Source of the DNA: Corythucha ciliata | Taxonomy: Eukaryota > Arthropoda > Insecta > Hemiptera > Tingidae | Assembly (NCBI GenBank): GCA_038030265.1 | Contig: CM075939.1 | Location: 16,969,253-17,033,252 of the forward strand | Length of the DNA: 64,000 bases | Reading direction: 5' to 3' | Shown: positions 56,956-64,000 of the stretch, piece after piece | Numbering within the stretch: position 1 is the stretch's first letter | Layout: every line of letters begins with the position of its first letter | Made by a program: the position numbers and the translations under genes | Notes under the pieces: generated by a model | Seen by the model: only the letters and a program-made list of their open reading frames with translations | Database searches by the model: none | Told to the model about the DNA's origin: nothing

Positions 56956-59900
56956 CGCAAAATGTAGTCTTAATTTTTCGTTCGTTGTTTCAAGTTAACA
57001 AATTGTACAAAGTTCATCGAGTGTGTTTCATATCGTTTTTTTTGGTCGTGAAGTATGACAATAATAGTTTTAAAATGTGCAAATCAATGAAAAATTTAGA
57101 AAAAAAAAAAAAAAAAACGGTTTCCGAAGGTTACTTCGTGGCCAATTAGGAAAAGGCGGTAATTTACGGCAGAAATTGAGAAAAATAGATAACTCGCGGC
57201 CAAGATGGAGATGGAGTTCGGCTGTTCTACGGTTAAAAGTGGAGAAAACCTTGTGTTTAGCATTTGCATGCACAGATCAAAAAAACTCGTGATTGTGGCT
57301 GTTCCGCAGATAAAACCGAGAAATCCGGCAAGTAAGCGGGGAATGATCGCAGGGGGGTTGAGGAAACACATGTACAAATCCCCGTATGAAAAACCGCGTG
57401 TGGTTTTTTCGACGTGAAAGATTCGGGCCGATAATCGTCAAATCTCAACCAGATTGATGGTGTGGAGTGTGGTGGTACGGTTGGAGTTCGAAGCAATTTA
57501 AGGAATGATGGAAGGCGGGGATAAAGTGCGATGATTGGACGCTATCCGTGAAGAAAAAGAGAATGGCGACGACCATTCAAAGAACGTGGTGGTAGGACGT
57601 TCATAACTAAAGTTTTTGAGCTTAATTCCTAATTTCAAATTTTGTATACAAACTAGTTTAAACCCATAGAGATACTTGAACGGAATTTTTCGATCTGTCC
57701 CTTACCAGCGTCGTTTTCCTCAGGAAACCCAACTGAATGTCGGTAGCTTGAAGCGATACTTTTTTTATTCTGACTGCTATAAGATTTGGAGTTTTTAACT
57801 AACATTATTGTCAGTTTATAACATAAATGTATTAGCGGGTGTTGATGCAATGAACTCAACTGTTTTATTATAAACGGATTGTCGTCCTCCTTCAAACGCC
57901 GGTTCTCAGTAGTTGGGCGGCGAACACGCAGTGATTCCTGTTTGCTTTCCGCAGCTGAGTCCATCTCGGTAGCTCTTCCGTAAGGTAAAACTGGAGCAAC
58001 TGGATTCGTCAGACGTTCTGCTCCCTTTTTAAACAGACAGAGGAGGACAGAGAATTACATCTCTATTTCTACCTCCGTAATAATTATACAAACTTCTGAT
58101 TGATCGTGATCTTTGTGGTTTGGGTTCGTAGGAAAATCCAAGTGTGCGTCCATTGGAGTTAGGTCGGACGAAGTCGATCTCTCTAACATCTCCATCTTTG
58201 ACTTTCGCCGACCTGACCATGAAGTCTTGAAACTTCGGGAAGCGGTTTCCGAATGTTTGTCACGACTCTCAGACAGCTTGCATAAAAAAATTGCATAAAT
58301 TCAAAACAACACGACTATGGTCAAGCGGAAGCCACATACTTCAAGTTTGATCGTATCCGATTTTGCTCGCAAACTCAGTTTCGGGAGATCGGCATTTGCG
58401 GACAACAATTCGTCCTCATTGTAGATCCAGTCTTTAACTGACATTGGAGCTGGTGGGTGAATTGAAACTCGTTTCGTCGTGTAGTCAATGTCGGGGCAAT
58501 CGCTCAACGGTTGAAGCACTTCATCTATCGATTGTTTGTTCGGTGGCGGTGGCGATGGTAGTACGAATTCAGGCACCAGACCTTTTAGCTCTGATAGTGA
58601 TGCTTCAATCGACTCGGGCGAATATTTTGTTGGAATGATGTCATAGTCTGACTCGGATTCTCGGGATCGGGAGTCTTCAGACACGGGAGAAATTAAATGG
58701 TCGGACAATGATTCAGGCACTTGGTGTTCGTCTTCCGTTACATTCTCAGCGCTCTCTTCTTTTATGGGTTCCAAAGCTGTGTATTCTGGTTTGGCTCTCA
58801 CTTTTTCAAAAGACTCTCGGCGTGGTTTTTGAGAAGAAGGCTCAACCGTTGTTTCTTTCTGAGCAGTACTCTATAAGAGTAAAACAATTAAGTATAAGCA
58901 TCCTTCGACTGCCCGAAGTAGAAAGTGGGACGGTAAGCGTAATATTACTGTTGTATGGACGGGCTCCCCACCCCATCCAGCCACACGGCGCGTCATTCCT
59001 CGCGTTTTTTATGAGCTGGATACTCAGCCAAGAAAAAGGAAATTTAGCAGTAAAATCTAGCGGACATTAAGATGCCACCGTTCTATCCCGGGTAGCTTTT
59101 GGTGTCTGGGTGGGTCTTTTAGGGTGCCAAGTTTTTGGCTTGGATTTGGCCAATTTGCTACACCCACCGATGTCTTATAAATGGCTAGTGATTTTTGGGC
59201 CAAAGCTCGTACCACTAAATTAATTTTTTTGGGGAGTTACCGTGCTAACAACGTTTGGTTTGGTTCTTCAAAAACCCGATTTCGACGGGTTTAGTCACTG
59301 AATAAACCTACAAAAACACATTTTTGGAAAACTCAAATTTCTAGTGTTTAGCTCTTTAAAGGGTTAATTTTGCAACTTCGGTTCACAAAATCAATTTAAT
59401 AAGATTTCCATTTTCAAGAAAGCAATTTGTAGGGCCTCCAGTCCACTAAAAAAAACAATGATGGTGGACTTGGGTCTTTAAAACACAAAAATCGCTGGAT
59501 TGGGTTTTTCAAAACAAACAAACTTCACGGGTTTGGCGCATTAAAAGCCAATTTTGTTGGTTTTCACTCACTCAAAATCAATGTTGATGGTTTGACCTTT
59601 CAGAAACTCACTTTTATGGGGTTTAGTGAATAAGCCAATTTCCGCGGGTTCGATGCTATAGAAAATGTGGTGATGGTGTTGCTAGGGTACGGGTGCATGA
59701 TGGGGTGCGTGTCTTTCCCCTTAAAGGGACCCTAGATTTCCGTTTATTGATTTGTTGGCAAAAGTCTTTTCTCCCCCTCCCCAAATCAAAAAAAAATACT
59801 CACCAAACGAGCTACTAATTGAGTTTCCCCGTCGATCCTGTGAATAGCAGATGCTGGTTTCAAGAGTCCACTTTCTTCTTGAACTGTACGAACAACTGAA

Positions 59901-62517
59901 AGCGACGGGCTCATATCTGAGGATGAAGGATCCAGCGCCACACCGCTGCCCTTCGGCTGTTCCAAGGCTGTTTGAAGCGTGCCGTCAAATGTTTTTCGCT
60001 GGATACCAGACGGGCCTGGTTTTGGTTCCTCCTCTTTCGGAATTCGTTCCGGAGGTTCAGACGTCCGTTGATCTGTCGAAGGAATTGGTTCTACAGTGCC
60101 AGCACTACTTGGTGGCAATGGTTGCGAAGTTGGTGAGCGGGACGGTTTTCGCGGAGGCTGCTCGTCTGATTTCTTTGACTCATTGGACAGTGGTATTTTT
60201 TTGGAAGGGGAAAGTGAATGGGATTGTTCTTTGTTTTCTGTTGGACCCGCTGTCCCACTTCTTACGGGATTAAGAATCGGAAGTAGGGATACGGATGAAC
60301 TCTTAATCTTCGCTTCATTGTCTGATTTCCTCGATTCTTTCGAAGGTAGCTGTTTGACTGGTGGAGGGGGTGGCGTTCCTTCTTTAACTGTTTCGGACAA
60401 TGGCGGCGTGCTTCTTTCTACGGCTTTTCTCAGGTTATCACTAGCCTGTTGAGTTAACGTCGGCATAGTAGCCTCGCAAACTGGCTCAATAGGATCCTAA
60501 AAAGAAACGTGGCATCCCCAAATAAGGGGAGACAGGAATCAATGGAGGACAATAACGTCCCCACCCCACTTTTCGTACTCTCTTATCTCTTCTTATATCG
60601 GGAATGTATTCTTCAGCAACGTCCAACTTATCTGTGTGTTCTATTGGGCGAATCGTAATGGAATCGACAGCGACGACTGATCTGATGAATTGCAACGTTG
60701 AATCATCTTGTATCTGTGGTTCAACTTTTTTCACGTCGATAATTTCTCGGGAGTCCTTTGTTTTTAAACTAGCGGGCTTGATTTTGATATCCGACCAATC
60801 CTTTTTCAATATTTAAAAATTAATTACAAAATTCAAGTACGCAGTGGATGGGCACATTTACAGTATCGAGAAATTCGTAGCGGCTGTCAAGGTTCGAAGG
60901 TTCCGTACTTTTCGCTAAAGGCACGTCAGTTAAGGAACCACTCGAATCTTCTGGACTAACTCGTGCGTCTCCTTCCATCCATTCGAAAATGACTCCTCCA
61001 CTCGGTGCCTGTGAATTGTCTTTAGTGTCAGATTTCTTGTCTTCCGACTTTTCCAGAGGTGAAGGCGTGACTTCTGTTGGACCAGTCGTTTCGTGAGTCT
61101 CACTGATGACACTGATTTTTCCAATGCTGACTCTTCCTTTACTTGATACACTTGGCGACGGTTTACTTTGGCTGCTGAATTGCTAGTATGAATAGGTTTC
61201 AGGGGTTTATCCGAATTACTAAAATGAATCACACACCTCTCCTCTCTTTCATTTGGCGTTTCTGATTCTGTCACACGCGTAAGCTTATCTAAAAGACTTC
61301 TGTTCAACATCCCCTGGCCATTTTTCCTTTCAAATATCACTCCAACTCCAAGTTCTGAGTCGTCAAGACTTTGATCGTCCTGGTCTAAAAATGGCTTATG
61401 ATAACATTCTACATTTTGTATTCAACCCAAAGAGGTTCACCTTCTTGAAAAGAGCCTCTAAAACGTAGTGTTTGTGGGTCGGTACTGGGAGACGATTCAG
61501 TTGAAGACGTTTCATCAGTATGGCGAGGTATCAGAGGGTAGACCTCTCGTTCACCGACTGAGATTGCAAGATTAGGGACGAATCTTTCTCCTGGTGTGAT
61601 GTTCACCTATACCGGACAGACGGAGATTGACGGATACTTTCAAGGTTAAATTTATATTTCATTTCACCACCTCGGCTTAAGGTTCGGCTCAAAGTCAAGT
61701 CGGATTTAAGGGAAAAAATACATTGAATTTTATTTTCAACGAGGTTCGGCCTATTGTTAGTTAAGCCAAACCAGAGCTGAGGTGGTGAAAATTAGAGAAT
61801 TATTACGAGAACGTCATTATTCTGGAGCATTTCTTTGGTGATTGTTAGAGTTTTTGGCACGTGATAAACGTCTTCGATGGCTAATAACAGATCTTCGTCG
61901 AGGCGAGCTTGGATTTTAATTGGAGGGCCAACCCAGCCGTGCGGAGCAAGGGAGGGTCTTTGAATTCTTTCTCCTGGCGACTGAGAAAACATTACATCAA
62001 ATCATTATTAACGCTTATCTGCTTATTTACTGCTTCTTCCGATATGAAAGGAGTGATAGTTTCAGAAAAATTTGCGCTCCGATTTTTTTGTTGATAAAAA
62101 TCCGGAACATCCCGTTCAACAAATTCCAGACCCACGAGCCCTTCCGTCTCATCACCCGATAAATCCGTTTGCACCTAACAAGCACGAGTTTTTTTATATT
62201 CAAATTCCCCTACCACTATCTTCCCCCATGCGAACTCACTTCCATCTCGTACCAATTTCTGGGGTCTCTCTGTTGGTAACCCGGAAACAAATAGTCGAGC
62301 ATTCGACGCGTTTGTTCGGCCGGTTGAATCCGCGTCGGTTCATAGCTTTGATAGTTCATGGAATACCTTTGACGCCGGTTAGACGCTTTTCGCTGGACAA
62401 AACGTGCGATACATGTTTTAACGGCTCCATCTTTCACTTAATGTGCAGTAAACTTACAACTTTGACGGAATCATTGTCTAAAGTGGTGCTGCTATGATCG
62501 TCGCTATCTGAGCTCAT
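43955..62517 (-). CDS. Large low-complexity protein of unknown function, 28 exons (~1,885 residues)
   Basis: Minus-strand exons join in frame from ATG 62517 to TAA 43957-43955: 62517-62458, 62392-62240, 62174-62031, 61980-61807, 61606-61441, 61384-61237, 61174-60862, 60800-60579, 60496-59804, 58870-58340, 58276-58073, 58024-57706, 47454-47381, 47316-47260, four micro-exon pairs (next entry), 46510-46445, 46376-46074, 46008-45492, 45428-45107, 45052-44895, 44841-44145, 44069-43955. The sum is 5,658 nt, divisible by three, and every phase matches. The protein is Ser/Pro/Glu-rich and probably largely disordered, with no signal peptide or membrane segment. Internal repeats: PGERIQRPSLA and PGERFVPNLA; GVIFERKNG and GVIFEWMEG; FPDYNVLED and FPDYNELER. 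It has two CPC motifs, a PPPPPP stretch and a likely coiled coil near residues 1715-1745 (IKDELTRLREELRQ). A cytoskeletal or scaffold role is a guess. Weakest joins: the GTCATG donor at 44144, and exon 12, which might hide a further intron. Confidence 0.7.
46445..47316 (-). repeat. Four tandem copies of a micro-exon pair (190-197-bp unit) in the large gene
   Basis: Each unit carries exon A and exon B with their introns. A exons: 47316-47260 (57 bp, longer first copy), 47099-47070, 46902-46873, 46705-46676 (30 bp, PTRLSPQADS). B exons: 47197-47165, 47000-46968, 46803-46771, 46606-46574 (33 bp, GESGSEEVKEQ or a one- or two-residue variant). All are phase 0-0, with acceptors CCAAG| (first copy TTTAG|) and ACTAG| (third copy ATTAG|), and donors |GTAACT and |GTAATA. 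The next exon (46510-46445) uses an acceptor at the position corresponding to exon A of a fifth unit. Units are nearly identical, so the amplification is recent. Each copy adds 21 residues and could be skipped without breaking the frame. Confidence 0.75.
47930..48065. repeat. Short degenerate array, ATTTGGCTCATCTAA units
   Basis: Four units of the GCGGATTTGGCTC family. Confidence 0.45.
48066..49230. other. No gene seen
   Basis: Intronic. G run at 48184-48193, loose array-like words near 48.5-48.8 kb, no coding signal. Confidence 0.3.
49231..49355. repeat. Short degenerate array, TTTTAGCCGTGAATTATAGCG units
   Basis: Four units of the 13.6-kb family. Confidence 0.5.
49356..50590. other. No gene seen
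   Basis: Intronic unique sequence with an imperfect AGT-rich microsatellite near 50233-50260. Minus-strand frames 49526-49335 and 50414-50217 have no support. Confidence 0.3.
50590..50810. repeat. Degenerate array, GCGAATTAAGG/AATTAGTGATTTTT units
   Basis: About seven units of the GAATTAGCG family. Confidence 0.5.
51015..51268. mobile_element. Hairpin element A (~254 bp)
   Basis: Inverted arms of ~87 bp start GGGGTGATTCTGTAACTCGC and contain AAATTTACGTGTCGTAA. The inner arm ends CGTTGCCATGGTTTTTACG. The inner part matches 35536-35790 while the outer part does not. Confidence 0.75.
51270..51400. mobile_element. Hairpin element B (~131 bp), inverted copy of 10708-10836
   Basis: Ends GGGGCCTTATTCCGAACAGT and AACGTCGGGG (rc) with ATGCCGCAAG in each arm. 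Core read on the minus strand: GTTGCTATGGCGGGATAAT then GTCCTTGGATCCCGCTTG. Confidence 0.8.
51402..51534. mobile_element. Hairpin element C (~133 bp), different arms, related core
   Basis: Arms GGGGGTCAACCATGAGCTAG and its inverse are unrelated to B and D. The core TATCTATGGCGTTATAACAT then GCGTCCTTAGTTACCGCTTG aligns with the core of B and D. Confidence 0.8.
51536..51666. mobile_element. Hairpin element D (~131 bp), third arm type, same core
   Basis: Arms GGGGCCTTATTCCGAGTTGT and the inverse GACAACTCTAACTAGGGCCC. The core GGTTGCTATGGCGAGATAAT then GCGTCCTTGGATACCGCTTG matches B closely. Confidence 0.8.
51900..52900 (+). pseudogene. BEL/Pao gag with zinc knuckles (broken)
   Basis: The N-terminal capsid-like part reads LPRLQLPIFGPKVPDEWSKY and continues to a stop near 52472. 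A second frame starting at 52510 holds Cys/His knuckles: CSMCQQEHPVRRC, CLNCLDSNHLFTKC and CRTCGSKHH. These are typical of BEL/Pao gag just before the protease. An in-frame stop lies at 51886 and a frame break separates the capsid and knuckle parts. The initiating Met is not clear because the 5' end is missing. Confidence 0.75.
52900..53340 (+). pseudogene. BEL/Pao aspartic protease region
   Basis: In frame with the knuckles, GALLDSASQSSFI gives the aspartic protease active-site motif (D-S-A). LLIGADLLPQIF follows, the usual second landmark before the RT domain. A stop at 53338-53340 ends this frame; the RT region continues in another frame that overlaps it, so a frameshift lies between about 53170 and 53340. 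Confidence 0.7.
53280..54760 (+). pseudogene. BEL/Pao reverse transcriptase and start of RNase H
   Basis: Landmarks in order are KVRIVFDASC, LLAGPKLQQNISDLL, VVLTGDIRKMFLQV, MESLPFGLRCSPF and LYVDDLIA (the YVDD catalytic box, about 54150-54175). LARIFDPLGFLSPC and the RNase H start HGFSDASEAAYAAV (about 54675) follow. The frame is lost soon after, near 54720-54760. Confidence 0.85.
54761..56914 (+). pseudogene. BEL/Pao RNase H remainder and integrase (several frameshifts)
   Basis: RNase H continues in another frame (WTDSTIVLHWL, about 54900). Integrase parts follow in successive frames: DNAADCASRGM, NLWWTGP, an HHCC-like region (QFGHLNALALLTVLRRRFWI, then CLTCFRARP), VDLAGSFLIK, AAHLEVVSDLT, DLYSDNCTNLVGA, and after another break near 56235-56262 VKIEACLNSRPLCP and a C-terminal part with GTLVLIHDDHAPPVLWKVGR. 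At least four frame changes are visible between 54.72 and 56.26 kb. Confidence 0.8.
56956..57100. other. Spacer with homopolymer runs
   Basis: Poly-T at 56927-56955 and poly-A at 57100-57117 bracket unique sequence. Confidence 0.3.
57101..57265. repeat. Degenerate array, GGCAGAAATTGAGAAAAATAG units
   Basis: Five units of the GCGAATTAGCG family in reverse orientation. Confidence 0.45.
58890..59740. repeat. Intron 9 of the large gene, filled by a TTTGGCTC-type array
   Basis: The 933-bp intron (58871-59803) is long compared with its neighbours because about 20 diverged ~32-bp units (GATTTCGACGGGTTTAGTCA and similar) occupy 59100-59740. Confidence 0.55.
61655..61800. repeat. Small intronic inverted repeat
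   Basis: TTTCACCACCTCGGCTTAAG and its imperfect inverse (TTAAGCCAAACCAGAGCTGA then GGTGGTGAAA) enclose ~70 bp inside the intron between exons 4 and 5 of the large gene. Probably a short MITE. Confidence 0.5.
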
Positions 62518-63269
62518 TTTCCTTTTAACTCGCAACATGCCTGGAGCTCGCTAAAAACTTGAGACTAGGAAACGCGTGATTAGGAATTTTGTTTATTTTA
62601 TTTTACGTATTGTCATGACTATGCACAGAATACCAGATAACAAAATGTAGTTAATTTTTGCATTCGCAAAGATCAGACAATAAAGGGTGTCAAAGTTCGG
62701 TTGCAGACTATGCAACCGAACAGGCTGCAGCGTCATGCGGTAGTTTGCCTATCTTTTCAACATAGTTTCTAGGCAATGCGAGGGCCAAACTACATACCAC
62801 TTTCAAAGTCGGATAATCGGATTCTACGATTTTATTCCCATCTGAATTATCCGATGGCCTACTCAGTGCTCATCGCTTCCAGCGGCTAAATTCATTCATA
62901 ATGGCTCATGAGTATGTCTTCCGTTTTACATTTCTTCAGTTACAAGCAAACTCTCTAGTTTCCCCTATAATTTCTGATAAATTTTGCGCACGATTTAAGG
63001 CGATATTATCACTATCGTGGCCTGTTTAATGTATTCCCAGGGTGGGATGTTCAAGATTACTAGCCGAGTGCGTAAAATGCCATATCCCATAAATAAATAG
63101 GCCCAGAAATAAGGACAATTTTGCTTGAATTAGGACCTGAACTGGCAAATTCACTTAAAATGTCCATTCCACGCCAGCCAGGAATTCACAGACACATATT
63201 TTAGCTCTGGGTGAAAACCTGTCCTAACTGTGCCCTTAACTTGGAATTATTTTAATTTTAATTCATTTG
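62518..63269. other. Upstream of the large gene, no second gene seen
   Basis: This should contain the promoter of the large gene. No motif stands out and no open frame is convincing. Confidence 0.3.
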
Positions 63270-63690
63270 AAAATTTAAAATTGAGTGAGTTTGCATGTTT
63301 GGGTACTAATTTGAGCGATTTTGGGTCATAATTTAAGCGAAATTACAAATTTCTTGGTTGAACGAACGTTAAATTGACAGTTTTGGGCCTTTAGGTCTTG
63401 ATTCTTGCGAAAATGCAAGTTTCCGGTATTAATTTAAACTAAATTGCAAAAGCAAATTGCAGGGTGCTAAATAAATATCCGTGAAATTTCAATTTTACAA
63501 TTTTATTGAGAGCTCGGACTTCGAACCAACCGCGTCTCGGGCTGGACGAGGCCCATACGCCGCCGCGCCGTTCCTCCAGTAAGTTGGCAACACGTTGGAG
63601 GCAAATTGTTGCGAAATTGGATATTTTCGCTGCATTGCTAGTTTCAGGTCGTTATTTTCTGGGAAATTGCAAGTTTCAGGACCTGTTTTG
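63270..63690. repeat. Degenerate ~33-bp array, GCGAAATTGCAAGTTTC units
   Basis: Units such as TTTAAGCGAAATTACAAATTTC and GCGAAAATGCAAGTTTCC recur, interrupted at ~63500-63600 by unique GC-rich sequence. Open frames on both strands here are not supported. Confidence 0.5.
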
Positions 63691-63820
63691 TCGGCTAGCA
63701 GGCCCCGACTGCTTTCATACCCTGACCTTTTTTTTATATAATGGCCGAGCGCCCTAAGCTTGATGAAACCCATGCCCTCCCCCCCCCCAACCACTATCAT
63801 TGTGCGAAAATGCATGTTTA

Positions 63821-63970
63821 AGGCCTCGCCACACCGAACGCGAACTGCCGCGCGGACTAGTCCGCTCGCCAAAAAACCATGACAACGTGGGTGAGGTATA
63901 CCCCGTTACCATAGTTTTTCCGCGTGCGGACCAGTCCGCGCGGCAGTTCGCGTTCGGTGTGGCGAGGCCT
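63821..63970. mobile_element. 150-bp hairpin element, AGGCCTCGCCACACCGAACG termini
   Basis: Inverted arms of ~48 bp (AGGCCTCGCCACACCGAACG, then CGAACTGCCGCGCGGACTAG) are nearly perfect. The core AAAAAACCATGACAACG then CCCCGTTACCATAGTTTTT is itself palindromic and resembles the inner arm of 35536-35790 and 51015-51268. Confidence 0.8.
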
Positions 63971-63981
63971 TTAGAGTCTTA

Positions 63982-64000
63982 AGCCCTATTCGCACGATGC
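63982..64000. mobile_element. Start of another hairpin element, cut by window edge
   Basis: AGCCCTATTCGCACGATGC matches the terminus of the element at 11141 (AGCCCTGTTCACACGATGC) at 17 of 19 positions. Confidence 0.5.

Larger units (their letters stand above)
47455..57705. other. ~10.25-kb intron 12 of the large gene, packed with repeats
   Basis: The donor CTG|GTAAGG (57705) and acceptor GACAG|CTG (47455) are in matching phase 1. All but one of the other introns are below about 80 bp. This one holds array units (47.93-48.06, 49.23-49.35, 50.59-50.81 and 57.1-57.26 kb), the hairpin cluster (51.01-51.67 kb), the BEL/Pao copy (51.77-56.93 kb) and G runs (48184-48193). Confidence 0.65.

Noticed and set aside
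59851..60452. Two overlapping plus-strand open frames
   Set aside because: They are antisense to the 693-bp exon 9 of the large gene, whose splice sites and phases fit.

Overview
The window is eukaryotic, from an animal and most likely an arthropod. Two genes have short GT-AG introns, mostly 48-85 bp. The repeats include a BEL/Pao retrotransposon, a Tc1/mariner-like element with TA flanks and many hairpin-forming MITE-like elements. I cannot name the species. Only two complete genes and one partial gene can be supported; most of the window is repeat-derived.

Layout. 1-16 kb: degenerate ~30-bp minisatellite-like arrays of several families, a partial secreted-protein gene at 1878-2304 (-), and several small palindromic elements. 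16.1-18.8 kb: a complete ABCG half-transporter gene on the minus strand, 11 exons, about 643 residues. 20-31 kb: a foldback element, a 2.4-kb Tc1/mariner-like element with 0.93-kb inverted arms, a 1.5-kb direct duplication, and more palindromes. 31-43.9 kb: no confident gene; hairpin elements, arrays and a 17-bp tandem repeat with a 102-bp higher-order period. 43.96-62.5 kb (-): one large gene that I could join into 28 frame-consistent exons (about 1,885 residues, low-complexity, unknown function). Its ~10-kb intron holds a decayed BEL/Pao copy on the opposite strand and four tandem hairpin elements. 62.5-64 kb: arrays and hairpin elements.

The two most unusual signals are these. (1) A set of ~130-250 bp hairpin elements whose inner core is shared while the inverted-repeat arms differ between members, the reverse of the usual MITE pattern; three ~130-bp members plus one longer member stand head to tail at 51.0-51.7 kb, and a related unoccupied site survives at 7.5 kb. 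(2) A four-fold tandem duplication of a pair of phase-0 micro-exons (30 and 33 bp) in the large gene, each copy adding 21 residues. The exon joins were made by eye from splice consensus and reading frame; no search or RNA evidence was available.
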